Shown in pieces: positions 1-8,628 of a stretch of 64,000 nt of DNA (its first letter is position 1; the number at the start of each line of letters is the position of its first letter). Source of the stretch: Microcella sp. (lineage in GTDB: Bacteria; Actinomycetota; Actinomycetes; Actinomycetales; Microbacteriaceae); the NCBI RefSeq assembly GCF_025808395.1, contig NZ_CP075524.1, positions 2,232,001 through 2,296,000 of the forward strand, written 5' to 3'. The translations under genes and the position numbers were made by a program. Below the pieces are notes generated by a model. That model made no database searches. It worked only from the letters and a program-made list of their open reading frames with translations, and had not been told where the DNA came from.

Positions 1-493
1 CATGGTGCAGAACCTGCTCAACGAGGGGGCGCAGCCGTGGAACGCGATCGTGCTCACCGGCACCGCATACCGCTCGCCTTTCGCCATGAACGGGGGCGAC
101 CTCAACGCGCGGCACAAGCACCTGGGAACGACGGGGGCCGAGTGGCTCAGCCGCGACCCGGCGGTGGCCGCGGCCTTCGTCGCCGACCCGCTCACGACCG
201 ACGCGAAGGTGCTGCAGCTCTTCGGCGTTCGCGACGGCCTGCGCCTCTACGGGTCGCCGAAGCGCATCGACCCATCCATGCCCCTGCTCATCATGGTCGG
301 AGACGATGACCCGCTCGGCGGCGAGAAGAGTGCGAAGAAGCTCGCCGACGCGTACCTCTCGCGTGGCGGCCTCGACGATGTGACCCTCATCGTGTACCCC
401 GGCGCGCGGCACGAGGTCTTCAACGAGACCAATCAAGAAGAGGTGCGCGCAGACCTCATCGCGTGGCTCGACGAGCGGTTTCCCTCCGCCTGA
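1..493 (+). CDS. Alpha/beta hydrolase (C-terminal part, cut by window start)
   Basis: The open frame runs in from the left edge, so the N-terminus is missing; the ATG at base 2 is probably internal. The visible 163 residues end like serine hydrolases of the S33/monoacylglycerol lipase type: an acid-residue loop MVGDDDPLGG near residue 98 and a catalytic-His region GARHEVFNE near residue 134, followed by a short helix ending AWLDERFPSA. The nucleophile elbow (GxSxG) is not in the visible part and must lie upstream. The substrate cannot be told; lysophospholipase or monoglyceride lipase activity is typical of the family. Confidence 0.75.
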   Translation, partial: MVQNLLNEGAQPWNAIVLTGTAYRSPFAMNGGDLNARHKHLGTTGAEWLSRDPAVAAAFVADPLTTDAKVLQLFGVRDGLRLYGSPKRIDPSMPLLIMVGDDDPLGGEKSAKKLADAYLSRGGLDDVTLIVYPGARHEVFNETNQEEVRADLIAWLDERFPSA

Positions 494-589
494 TCGCACG
501 CCGTTCGCGCGTCCACCCGGTGCGCGCACGCGCGTGGTCGCGAAGCCTGTCTGGTACCGACGCCCACCGGTGCTGCGTGCATCCGCCCC

Positions 590-642
590 TTCCACAACAG
601 CGGAGCGCGTGAGGCCCTCTCAGCCTTTCCGCTGTTGTGGAA
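590..642. repeat. Perfect 15-bp inverted repeat with 23-bp loop
   Basis: TTCCACAACAGCGGA at 590-604 is repeated as its exact reverse complement at 628-642. It lies between the hydrolase stop and the lipoate ligase start. There is no T-tract directly after either arm, so it is not a standard intrinsic terminator; it may be an extragenic palindrome or an operator pair. The rest of 494-707 shows nothing else I can name. Confidence 0.6.
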
Positions 643-707
643 GCGTGGCAGAACGAGTCAGGCGCCTCCCGGCAGCCGGTGGGGTGCCGCCAACTAAGGT
701 TGACCTT

Positions 708-1757
708 ATGCACGGTGAGTTCAAAGTGCCCGGCGGCAAGCTCGTCGTCGTCGACCTCGACTCGACCGACGGCCGCATCAGCGGCTTCCGCCTCGCCGGC
801 GACTTCTTCGTCGAGCCCGACGAGGCCATTCCCGCGATCGAAGCGGCCGTCGACGGGTTGCCCGTCGACGCTGACGCCGCAACGCTCGCCCGCACGATTC
901 GGGATGCCCTGCCCGACGGCGCCGTGCTGCTCGGGTTCAGCCCCGAAGCCATCGCGACCACGATTCGACGCGCGCTCGCGAAGGCGACGAGCTTCGCCGA
1001 CTACGACTGGCAGCTCGTGCGCGGCCCGGCACTCGAGCCCTTGCAGCAGATGGCGGTCGACCAGGTGCTGTCTGAAGAGGTCGGCGAAGGGCGTCGCGGC
1101 CCCACCCTGCGGGTGTGGCAGTGGAGCAGCCCCGCTGTCGTCATCGGCTCGTTCCAGAGTGTGAAGAACGAGGTCGACCTCGGCAACGCTGAGAAGTACG
1201 GCTTCGAGGTCGTCCGCCGCATCTCAGGCGGAGGGGCGATGTTCATCGAGCCCGAGTCGGCCATCACCTACTCTCTCTACGCTCCCATCGACCTCGTGCA
1301 GGGCATGAGCTTCGCCGACTCGTACGCGTTTCTCGACGACTGGGTCATTCAGGCGCTGCGCGGTCTCGGTATCGACGCCACCTATCAACCGCTCAACGAC
1401 ATCGCGAGCCCCGCCGGCAAGATCGGCGGTGCTGCGCAGAAGCGCCTCGGCAGCGGGGCCGTGCTGCACCACGTCATCATGGCGTATGACATGGACGGCG
1501 CGCGAATGGCCGAAGTGCTGCGCATCGGTCGCGAGAAGCTGAGCGACAAGGGCATCGCGAGCGCCGCCAAGCGCGTCGACCCGCTGAAGTCGCAGACCGG
1601 CCTCTCTCGCGACGAGATCATCGAGCGCCTCATCGCCACCTTCGGGGCGCAGACCAGTCTCACCGAGTCTGCGCTCACCGACGCCGAGCTGGCCCGGGCG
1701 CAGGCGCTCGTCAGCGAGAAGTTCTCGACCCCCGAGTGGCTGCAGCGGGTTCCGTGA
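708..1757 (+). CDS. lplA: Lipoate-protein ligase A family protein
   Basis: 349 residues. The protein should attach lipoyl groups to E2/GcvH domains via lipoyl-AMP in the cytoplasm. The catalytic biotin/lipoate ligase fold covers about residues 100-330, with the lipoate-binding signature RRISGGGAMF near residue 166 and NDIASPAGKIGGAAQKR near 229, where the Lys of GKIGG is the expected adenylate contact. About 95 N-terminal residues resemble the small accessory domain found at the C-terminus of E. coli LplA, here placed first. I chose ATG 708 because it starts that domain; the frame stays open upstream but is not protein-like. The next gene starts at GTG 1754, overlapping this stop (GTGA). Confidence 0.85.
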   Translation: MHGEFKVPGGKLVVVDLDSTDGRISGFRLAGDFFVEPDEAIPAIEAAVDGLPVDADAATLARTIRDALPDGAVLLGFSPEAIATTIRRALAKATSFADYDWQLVRGPALEPLQQMAVDQVLSEEVGEGRRGPTLRVWQWSSPAVVIGSFQSVKNEVDLGNAEKYGFEVVRRISGGGAMFIEPESAITYSLYAPIDLVQGMSFADSYAFLDDWVIQALRGLGIDATYQPLNDIASPAGKIGGAAQKRLGSGAVLHHVIMAYDMDGARMAEVLRIGREKLSDKGIASAAKRVDPLKSQTGLSRDEIIERLIATFGAQTSLTESALTDAELARAQALVSEKFSTPEWLQRVP

Positions 1758-2794
1758 CCGCGCGTTCACGCGCGTTCGCGCTCGTACTGCTGCTCGCCGG
1801 CGTGCTCGTCGGCGGCATCGTGCTGTCGGCCATCACGGGGCAGCTGGCGATCACCCCCACCGAGGTCGCCGGCTCGCTGCTGCGCGCGATCGGCATCGAC
1901 ACCTCCTGGGCTCCGACCGATCCCATCATCGAGAGCACCCTCTGGGTGGTGCGCTTTCCGCGCATCGTCATGGCTCTCGTCGTCGGCGCCGCCCTTGCCG
2001 TCGCCGGAGCCGTCATGCAGGCGATCTTCGGCAACCCGCTCGCCGAGCCGGGAGTCGTCGGTGTCTCGTCGGGGGCCGCTCTCGGGGCGGCGACCGCGAT
2101 CGTGCTCGGCGCATCCGTTCTCGGCGGAGCCGGCATCGCCCTCTTCGCCTTCCTCGGCGGGCTCATCGCCACGCTCCTGGTCTACGTCGTCTCACGGGCG
2201 GGTGGGCGCACCGAGGTCGTCACGCTGCTGCTCACGGGTATCGCCGTCAACGCGATAGCCCAAGCCGGCATCGCCTTCGTGCTCTTCATCGCCGACACCG
2301 CCAGTCGCGAGCAGATCGTGTTCTGGCAGCTCGGCTCGCTCGGCGGCTCGCTGTGGTCGCAAGTGGCCATCGTCGCGAGCGTCGCCGTCGTCGGAGTGCT
2401 GCTCGCGTTCGCACTCGCGAGGCGATACGACCTGCTGTCGCTGGGTGAGCGCAACGCTCGCCACCTCGGCGTCAACGTCGAGCGACTGCGACTCGTCTCG
2501 ATCGTGCTCGTCGCGCTGCTCACCGGCGTGGCTGTCGCCTTCACCGGCATCATCGCGTTCGTCGGGCTCGTCGTGCCGCACATCATCCGAATGGTCATCG
2601 GGCCCGCCCACCGTGGCCTGATTCTGGCGAGCGCCGTCGGCGGTGGTGCGTTGCTCGTGCTTGCCGACCTGTTGACGCGCACGCTCGTCGCCGGCGCTGA
2701 ACTGCCCATCGGCATGCTCACGTCGCTCGTCGGCGGCCCATTCTTCTTCTGGCTGCTCTACCGCCAGCGTCGACGCAGCGGAGGCTGGGCATGA
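1754..2794 (+). CDS. hmuU: FecCD-family iron/haem ABC transporter permease
   Basis: 346 residues, hydrophobic, with about nine to ten membrane segments; membrane subunit of an importer for haem or a ferric siderophore. Family marks include the region EPGVVGVSSGAALGAA, typical of the BtuC/FecC/HmuU cytoplasmic coupling loop area, and FTGIIAFVGLVVPHIIR near the C-terminus. The GTG at 1754 overlaps the lplA stop; a GTG at 1736 is possible but lies inside lplA. The stop overlaps the ATPase start (ATGA), so the two are translationally coupled. No substrate-binding protein gene is in the window, so the substrate (haem versus siderophore) is an inference. Confidence 0.85.
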   Translation: MTARSRAFALVLLLAGVLVGGIVLSAITGQLAITPTEVAGSLLRAIGIDTSWAPTDPIIESTLWVVRFPRIVMALVVGAALAVAGAVMQAIFGNPLAEPGVVGVSSGAALGAATAIVLGASVLGGAGIALFAFLGGLIATLLVYVVSRAGGRTEVVTLLLTGIAVNAIAQAGIAFVLFIADTASREQIVFWQLGSLGGSLWSQVAIVASVAVVGVLLAFALARRYDLLSLGERNARHLGVNVERLRLVSIVLVALLTGVAVAFTGIIAFVGLVVPHIIRMVIGPAHRGLILASAVGGGALLVLADLLTRTLVAGAELPIGMLTSLVGGPFFFWLLYRQRRRSGGWA

Positions 2795-3564
2795 GCGCCG
2801 TCATCTCTGTGCGCGGCGTCAGCGTGCGCCGCGAGACCCGCGATATTCTGCTCGACATCGATCTCGACGTGCGCCTCGGCGAAGTGCTGGCACTCGTCGG
2901 CCCGAACGGCGCAGGAAAGTCGACACTGCTGTCGGTGCTCAGCGGCGACCTCTCGCCCGCCTCAGGTTCTGTCGAGCTCGACGATCGGCCGATCTCGAGC
3001 TACCGCGCTCTCGAACTGGCGCGCCGCAGGGCCGTGCTGACTCAGGCCAACGTCGTGAGCTTTCCGTTCCGCGTCATCGAGATCGTGCAGATGGGTCGCA
3101 GCCCGTGGATGCGCACGGCCGAGCTCGCCGACGACCAGCAGGCCGTGCTCGAGGCCATACAGGCCACCGACATCGAGCACCTGCTGGGTCGACGCTTCAC
3201 GACCCTCAGCGGCGGTGAGCAGGCGCGCGTCTCGCTCGCGCGGGTGCTCGCCCAGCGCACCCCGGTGGTGTTTCTTGACGAACCGACCGCTGCGCTCGAC
3301 CTGCGCCATCAAGAAGACGTCATGCGGCTCAGTCGCGAACTCGCCGGCCAGGGTCGAGCGGTCGTCGTCGTCGTGCACGACCTCTCGCTCGCCGGCGCAT
3401 ACGCCGACCGCATCGCCCTGCTCGACGCAGGCCGGCTCGACTGCGTCGGCACACCCGCAGAGGTCATGACGGCAGACCGTGTCGGTCGAGTGTATGGACT
3501 CGACGTGCAGATACACCGACTGGGAGCATCCGATCGCCCGGTCGTGCTGCCGCTGCGCGACTGA
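2791..3564 (+). CDS. hmuV: Haem/iron ABC transporter ATP-binding protein
   Basis: 257 residues. ATPase partner of the upstream permease. Walker A GPNGAGKST near residue 37, Q-loop in VLTQANVVSF, signature LSGGEQARVSLAR near 140, Walker B VVFLDEPT near 161 and switch His in VVVHDLSLA near 195. Length and the short gap between Walker A and Q-loop fit HmuV/BtuD-like ATPases. The start ATG overlaps the permease stop by four bases. Confidence 0.88.
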   Translation: MSAVISVRGVSVRRETRDILLDIDLDVRLGEVLALVGPNGAGKSTLLSVLSGDLSPASGSVELDDRPISSYRALELARRRAVLTQANVVSFPFRVIEIVQMGRSPWMRTAELADDQQAVLEAIQATDIEHLLGRRFTTLSGGEQARVSLARVLAQRTPVVFLDEPTAALDLRHQEDVMRLSRELAGQGRAVVVVVHDLSLAGAYADRIALLDAGRLDCVGTPAEVMTADRVGRVYGLDVQIHRLGASDRPVVLPLRD

Positions 3565-3581
3565 CTCGGTAGGCTCCTGGG

Positions 3582-3887
3582 GTGATCGAGTGGTGGGGAT
3601 GGGTGCTCATCGTGCTCGGCGTCGGCGCTCTCGGCACGATTGCTCAGCGTCTCGGCTGGATCGACCTGCGCGGAGACGCCGCTCGACGCGGCGGATCGGG
3701 CGGAGGACTCGTCGGCATCGGCGACGAGGTCTTCAACCCCACGCGGCACGAAGCGCAGCTCGAACTCGATCGGCAGACCACCCTTCCGGCGCCGGCTCCG
3801 CTCGCTGGTGACGGCGACCTCGGCGTCATCCAGACCGACGGCGATCCCGATGCCGGCGAAGGGTATGAAGGGCGCATCCGGCTCTGA
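3582..3887 (+). CDS. Small membrane-anchored protein, DUF6191-like
   Basis: 101 residues from a GTG start 17 bases after hmuV. One N-terminal membrane helix (WWGWVLIVLGVGALGTIAQRL) is followed by a hydrophilic, Gly/Asp-rich tail with GIGDEVFNPTRHEAQLELDRQ. The VFNP(T/A)RHEA motif is what I know from the actinobacterial family DUF6191; the function is unknown. The tail is probably cytoplasmic. It may be co-transcribed with hmuUV because of the close spacing. Confidence 0.6.
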   Translation: MIEWWGWVLIVLGVGALGTIAQRLGWIDLRGDAARRGGSGGGLVGIGDEVFNPTRHEAQLELDRQTTLPAPAPLAGDGDLGVIQTDGDPDAGEGYEGRIRL

Positions 3888-3908
3888 CGGCGCAGCGCGC
3901 GAGCGCGG

Positions 3909-4193
3909 TCAGCGCGTCGTCAGCTCGGCGTACTCGGGGTGTCGACGCATCCACGAGACCACGAAACCGCACACCGGCTGCACCCGGTCGGTCGACTGGG
4001 CACGCAGCTCATCGAGCACCACTCGCACCACCTCGCCGCCGACACCCTGCCCGCGCTTCACCGGGGGAACCTCCGCGTGCAGCAGGCGAAGAGTCGTGCC
4101 CGCGCGCTCATAGATGATGAAGCCCTGCAGCTCGTCGCCGTCGTAGACGGCATAGCGATCGGCGTCTGGCTCGTGCGTGACGGTGAGACTCAT
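3909..4193 (-). CDS. Small GNAT-type N-acetyltransferase (YidJ/Gtn-like)
   Basis: 94 residues, convergent with the preceding gene. It has the minimal GNAT core of the YidJ type: beta strands with YDGDELQGFIIYE, then the acetyl-CoA loop VPPVKRGQGVGGEVVRVVLDELR (V-K-R-G-Q-G-V-G pattern) and a C-terminal VQPVCGFVVSWMRRHPEY in which the Cys and the WMRRHPEY tail are family hallmarks. The ATG at 4193 starts the first strand; an ATG nine bases upstream is equally open. The acceptor is unknown. Confidence 0.8.
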   Translation of the reverse strand: MSLTVTHEPDADRYAVYDGDELQGFIIYERAGTTLRLLHAEVPPVKRGQGVGGEVVRVVLDELRAQSTDRVQPVCGFVVSWMRRHPEYAELTTR

Positions 4194-4228
4194 GGCTGGC
4201 ACCCTACCGGCCCGAGGTGGGTGAGCCC

Positions 4229-5248
4229 TCAGACCGAGTCGCCCTCGGCGAGCGTGGTCGGCAGAATCGTGACGTGGGCAATCTCGCGGCCCTCGATGCG
4301 GTCGATGAGCAAGCGCGCCATCGCACGCCCGACGTCGACTGAGGGCTGGTCGATCGCAGTCAATCGGGGTGTCGAGTTCTGCGCGAAGTAGTCATTGTCG
4401 ATCGAGGTGATCGCCACGTCGCGCGGAACCTCGAGCCCGTGATCGCGCAGCACGGTGAGCGCACCAGAGGCCATCTGCGAACTGGCCGCGAAGAGAGCAT
4501 CGAACGGGATGCCCCGCTCGAGCATCCGTCGCATCGCGTCTGCTCCGCCCGCGGGCGTGAAGTCGGCGCGCTCGACCAGGTCGGCTTGCAGCCCCGCGGC
4601 CTGCAATGCCCGTCTCCAGCCCTCGACCCGGTCGAGCCCGGCGGCCATATCGGCCGGACCCGCGATGGTGGCGATGCGCCGCCGGCCATGCTCGATGAGA
4701 TGTCTCACTGCGTGCTCGGCCGCGGCCACATTGTCGACGTCGACGTAGTAGGCGCGATCGCCTTCATCACTCATGGGGCGGCCGCCGAAGACGACGGGAA
4801 GTGATCGCGAGAGCGCGAGGTATGAGCGGTCGTCGGAGTGGTGACTCAGAATGAGGGCGCCATCGACGTTGCCCGCCTGCAAGAAGTTGCGGGTCTTCTC
4901 GGCGTCGCTCTCGGGCGCGATGAGCAGGCTCAGGGTGTATGCCGTGCTCGACAGCGCGAGCGCTACCCCCTGGATCACCGAGGCGAAGTAGGGGTCGGCG
5001 AAGAACTTCGCCGTGTTCTCAGGAATCACGAGGGCGATCGCGAACGTTCGTCGAGAGGCCAGGATGCGCGCCGCACGATTCGGCACATAGCCGAGCTCGG
5101 CTATCGCGCGCTCTACCGCCGCGATCGCCTCAGGCGTCACGCGCGGCGATGCGTTGATGACCCGTGACACCGTCGACCGCGACACGCCTGCGACGACGGC
5201 CACCTCTTCGAGGGTGGGCGCGCTCGAGTGCTGGGTGTCGTGGCTCAT
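4229..5248 (-). CDS. cebR: LacI-family repressor, CebR-like
   Basis: 339 residues. N-terminal helix-turn-helix (TLEEVAVVAGVSRSTVSRVINASPRVTP, residues 12-40) with a hinge helix ending in NRAARILASRR, then a periplasmic-binding-protein-like sensor domain to the end. It is the last gene, after bglC, of the leftward cellobiose operon. Two palindromes with the core GAGAGCGCTCTC lie upstream of cebE at 9959-9996 and match the CebR operator known from Streptomyces (TGGGAGCGCTCCCA), so this protein is very probably their ligand: a repressor released by cellobiose. No such site precedes its own start; it is likely read from the operon promoter or a local one. Confidence 0.82.
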   Translation of the reverse strand: MSHDTQHSSAPTLEEVAVVAGVSRSTVSRVINASPRVTPEAIAAVERAIAELGYVPNRAARILASRRTFAIALVIPENTAKFFADPYFASVIQGVALALSSTAYTLSLLIAPESDAEKTRNFLQAGNVDGALILSHHSDDRSYLALSRSLPVVFGGRPMSDEGDRAYYVDVDNVAAAEHAVRHLIEHGRRRIATIAGPADMAAGLDRVEGWRRALQAAGLQADLVERADFTPAGGADAMRRMLERGIPFDALFAASSQMASGALTVLRDHGLEVPRDVAITSIDNDYFAQNSTPRLTAIDQPSVDVGRAMARLLIDRIEGREIAHVTILPTTLAEGDSV

Positions 5249-5278
5249 GATCGATGTGCGCTCATCATACGAGCAGCA

Positions 5279-6679
5279 TCACTGGATGCTCGCTCGCTGC
5301 GATGCGATGAGGGCACGAAATGCGTGGCCGCTGCGCTTGATGGTGCGCTGCTGCGTGTCGTAGTCGACGCGCACGATGCCGAACCTCTTGTCATAGCCCC
5401 AGGCCCACTCGAAGTTGTCGAGCAGCGACCAGACGAAGTAGCCCCGCACGTCTGCACCTTCAGCGATCGCCTGCGCGACGGCGTCGACGTGATCAAGCAT
5501 GTACCGCTCGCGCTCGACATCGTTGATCGAGCCGTCGGGTTCGACGACGTCGTCCCACGCCGATCCGTTCTCGGTCACGTAGAGCGGCGGCAGGGTCGGA
5601 TACTCGCGACCGAGACGCACGAGCAGGTGGCGCAGGCCATCAGGATTGATCTCCCACCCCATCGCCGTTCGCGGCAGGTTGCGCGTCGGGAACGTGAGAT
5701 GCTCGCTGCCGACGAACGGGTTGCCCGTGGCATAGTCGGTCGGCCGTAGCCCAGGGGGAGTGCCCTCGGGCAGCGGCCGACCGCTGACCTGGTCGTCGTG
5801 ATAGTGGTTCACGCCCAGAAAGTCGATGGGTTGTGCGATGGTCTCAAGATCGCCGTCGAGGATGAGCGACGCGAAGTCGTGGTCACGCACGTCGTCGAGA
5901 AAGTCGACGGGGTAGCGGCCGAGCACGAGGGGCTCGAGAAACGCACGATTCCAGATGGCGTCGAGCCGCCTGGCCGCGTCGAGGTCTGCCGGGTCGCTCG
6001 GGTCTGCCGGCACTGCGTTCGTGAGGTTCAGGGTGATGCCGAGCTGCTGGGCTCCCCGCTCGCGCAATGCGCGTGTGGCCAGGCCATGCGCGAGGTGCTG
6101 GTGGTGCAGGGCTGCGAGACCAGCCCGTGGCTCGCTGCGGCCCGGAGCGTGCTCACCGCCGGCATAGCCGATGAGCGACGAGCACAGTGGCTCGTTGAAG
6201 GTCGTCCAGTGCGTGACGCGGTCGCCGAGCGCCTCGTGCACGATCACCGCGTAGTCGCGGAAGCGCGCAGCGGTATCGCGGTTCGCCCAGCCACCGCGCG
6301 CTTCGAGCGATTGCGGCAGGTCCCAGTGATAGAGCGTCAGCCAGGGCAGAATGTCAGCCTCGAGCAGTTCGTCGACCAGTCGACTGTAGAAGTCGAGACC
6401 CGCGGGGTTGACTTCACCGTCGTCGGGTCGCACACGGGCCCAGCTCACGCTGAACCGATAGGCGTCGAGGCCGAGCTCGCGCATGAGAGCGACATCGGCG
6501 GGCATCCGTCGATAGTGGTCGACCGCGACAGCGGGAGTATCACCGTTCGCGATCGCGCCGGGAACCCGCGCGAAGGCGTCCCAGATCGAGTCGCCCTTGC
6601 CATCGTCAGAGCCCGCGCCTTCAATTTGGGCGGCGGCAGTCGCCGAGCCCCAGAGGAACCCGTGAGGAAATGTGCTCAT
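5279..6679 (-). CDS. bglC: Family 1 glycoside hydrolase, beta-glucosidase
   Basis: 466 residues, cytoplasmic (no signal peptide). Hydrolyses imported cellobiose or other beta-glucosides to glucose. GH1 marks: FPHGFLWGSATAAAQIEGA at the N-terminus, acid/base Glu in TFNEPLCSS near residue 165, nucleophile Glu in LYVTENGSAWDD near 370, and the sugar-contact SLLDNFEWAWGY near 417. The start codon overlaps the cebG stop by one base (TAATG), so it is coupled to the permease genes. A much longer open frame runs upstream, but it lies over cebG. Confidence 0.93.
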   Translation of the reverse strand: MSTFPHGFLWGSATAAAQIEGAGSDDGKGDSIWDAFARVPGAIANGDTPAVAVDHYRRMPADVALMRELGLDAYRFSVSWARVRPDDGEVNPAGLDFYSRLVDELLEADILPWLTLYHWDLPQSLEARGGWANRDTAARFRDYAVIVHEALGDRVTHWTTFNEPLCSSLIGYAGGEHAPGRSEPRAGLAALHHQHLAHGLATRALRERGAQQLGITLNLTNAVPADPSDPADLDAARRLDAIWNRAFLEPLVLGRYPVDFLDDVRDHDFASLILDGDLETIAQPIDFLGVNHYHDDQVSGRPLPEGTPPGLRPTDYATGNPFVGSEHLTFPTRNLPRTAMGWEINPDGLRHLLVRLGREYPTLPPLYVTENGSAWDDVVEPDGSINDVERERYMLDHVDAVAQAIAEGADVRGYFVWSLLDNFEWAWGYDKRFGIVRVDYDTQQRTIKRSGHAFRALIASQRASIQ

Positions 6680-7590
6680 TAGCCTTTCACGGCTCCTTGC
6701 ATGATGCCCGAGATGAGTTGCCGACCTGCTGCCAAGAAGAGGATGAGCAGTGGCAGCGTCGCCAGCACTGCACCCGCGAGCACGATCGAGTAGTCGACGT
6801 AGTATCCCGACTGTAGCTGGCTGAGCGCCGTCTGCAGCGTCGGGTTCTGCGGGCTGAGCACGATGAGGGGCCACAAATAGTCTGTCCACGCCATCATGAA
6901 GGTGAAGAGCCCCAGGATCGCCATCGCGGGGCGGGCCGCGGGCACCGCCACTGTGAAGAAGGTGCGAATCTGGTTGGCGCCGTCCATGCGAGCCGCTTCG
7001 ATGAGCTCGTCGGGGATGACGCCCACGAGGTACTGCCGCATGAAGAACACGCCGAATGCGGTGACGAGGTTCGGAATGATGATCGCACCGAGCGTTCCCG
7101 TCCACCCCAGTTCACGCATCACGATGAACAGCGGGATGATTCCGAGCTGGGTCGGAATCGCCATGGTGGCGATGACGAAGATGAGCAGCCCCTCGCGGCC
7201 ACGAAACTTGAGCTTCGCGAAGGCGTAGCCGGCGAGAGTCGAGAAGCTGACGACGGCGACCGTGATGACCGATGAGACGAGGATGGAGTTGCCGAGCGCG
7301 AGCCAGAAAGGAATCGCATCGAACACCTTCACCGCGTTGGCAAGAAAGTTGCCGCCAGGAATGAGGGGCAGTGTCTCGCCGCGAGTGGCGTTGGTGCCGC
7401 TCGCGACGACGAACGACCACCACAGGGGGTAGGCGGTTCCGAGCACCCAGGCGAGCAAAAGGCCATAGCTGAGAAAGCCGGGGCGCAGCGCGATGCCGGA
7501 ACGGTTTCGGCGACGGCGTGAGCTGGGGGAGTCACCCGCGGCAGGCGCCTCGGTGGGCCTGACGGGAACAAGTGTGGCCGGGGCTGTCAT
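6679..7590 (-). CDS. cebG: Carbohydrate ABC transporter permease, CebG-like
   Basis: 303 residues with a basic, Ser-rich N-terminus and six membrane helices. Inner-membrane subunit of the MalG/CebG type. The EAA loop that contacts the ATPase is visible (EAARMDGANQIRTFFTVAVP, near residue 205). Start ATG at 7590 overlaps the cebF stop (ATGA). An MsiK-type ATPase is needed but not encoded nearby. Confidence 0.88.
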   Translation of the reverse strand: MTAPATLVPVRPTEAPAAGDSPSSRRRRNRSGIALRPGFLSYGLLLAWVLGTAYPLWWSFVVASGTNATRGETLPLIPGGNFLANAVKVFDAIPFWLALGNSILVSSVITVAVVSFSTLAGYAFAKLKFRGREGLLIFVIATMAIPTQLGIIPLFIVMRELGWTGTLGAIIIPNLVTAFGVFFMRQYLVGVIPDELIEAARMDGANQIRTFFTVAVPAARPAMAILGLFTFMMAWTDYLWPLIVLSPQNPTLQTALSQLQSGYYVDYSIVLAGAVLATLPLLILFLAAGRQLISGIMQGAVKG

Positions 7591-8552
7591 CGTGGGTCTC
7601 CCTTGCGCAGAGCGAGCTGTCGCCGAGTTCGGCGGTTGATGCGAGCGCCTTCGGCTGTGGCGATGCGGCGCGAGATGGCGAAGTTGATGAGCCCGATGCC
7701 GACGATGAGCAAGAAGAGCAGCCATGCGATCGCGGCGGCGCGGCCGAAGTCTTGTCTGAAGAACGCCATCTCCCACAGGTAGAGCACTGTGGTCTGGAAC
7801 TGCCGTTGGGCCCCGCCGATGCCGCCGGCGTTGGAGACGTCGAAGAGGCGCGGCTCGGCGAAGATCTGCAGCCCACCGATTGTCGATGTGATGATCACGA
7901 AGATGACGGTGGGGCGGATGCTCGGCACTGTGATCGAGAAGAAGCGGCGCGGCGCTCCCGCTCCGTCGATGGCGGCCGATTCGTGCAGGTCGCGGGGCAC
8001 CGCCTGCATGGCCGCGAGAAGGATGAGGGTGTTGTAGCCCGTCCAGCGCCAGTTGACCATCGTCGCGATGGCGACGTGGCTGGCGAAGACGTCATGCTTC
8101 CACTGCACGGGGTCGATGCCGATGAGCCCGATGAGATTGTTCACGAGCCCCGACTGCTCACCGAACACGCTCGAGAAGATCAGGGCGACGGCGACGGGGG
8201 TGACGACGTAGGGCAGCAGCACGCTCATGCGCCAGAAGGTGCGCGCCTTGAGGTGCTGGTCGAGGATGGCGGCGAGCACGAGGGCGACGAGCAGCTGGGG
8301 GATCGTCGAGAGCAGGAAGATGCTGATCGTGTTGCCGATCGAGTTCCAGAAGAAGCGGTCGCCGAGCACCGCGGCGAAGTTGTCGAAGCCGACGAACTCG
8401 CCCTGACCTTTGAGCAAAGGCCAGTCGTGCATCGAGACGACGAGGGTGTAGACGAGCGGAAAGAGCCCGGTGATCGCGAACAGCACGAAGAACGGCGCGA
8501 TGTAGAGGTAGGGCGAGGCCTTGAGGTCGAGCCGTGCGAGCGAGAGCGACAT
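7587..8552 (-). CDS. cebF: Carbohydrate ABC transporter permease, CebF-like
   Basis: 321 residues, six predicted membrane helices, MalF/CebF type. The first helix is in SPYLYIAPFFVLFAITGLFPL; the EAA-type loop reads ESAAIDGAGAPRRFFSITVP near residue 207. It is separated from the binding-protein gene upstream by a strong hairpin at 8581-8619, a usual way to make more binding protein than permease. It overlaps cebG by four bases. Confidence 0.88.
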   Translation of the reverse strand: MSLSLARLDLKASPYLYIAPFFVLFAITGLFPLVYTLVVSMHDWPLLKGQGEFVGFDNFAAVLGDRFFWNSIGNTISIFLLSTIPQLLVALVLAAILDQHLKARTFWRMSVLLPYVVTPVAVALIFSSVFGEQSGLVNNLIGLIGIDPVQWKHDVFASHVAIATMVNWRWTGYNTLILLAAMQAVPRDLHESAAIDGAGAPRRFFSITVPSIRPTVIFVIITSTIGGLQIFAEPRLFDVSNAGGIGGAQRQFQTTVLYLWEMAFFRQDFGRAAAIAWLLFLLIVGIGLINFAISRRIATAEGARINRRTRRQLALRKGDPR

Positions 8553-8580
8553 GCTGATCCGTTTCGAGTGCAGGGGTGGT

Positions 8581-8619
8581 GACGGGGGTCACGACTTCGG
8601 GTCGGTCGTGACCCCCGTC
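8581..8619 (-). terminator. Intercistronic hairpin between cebE and cebF
   Basis: Perfect 15-bp stem: GACGGGGGTCACGAC at 8581-8595 pairs with 8605-8619 around a 9-base loop. It lies ten bases past the cebE stop and 29 bases before the cebF start. There is no T-run, so it probably stabilises the cebE 3' end or attenuates rather than fully terminates. Confidence 0.7.
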
Positions 8620-8628
8620 TCGGTAGTA

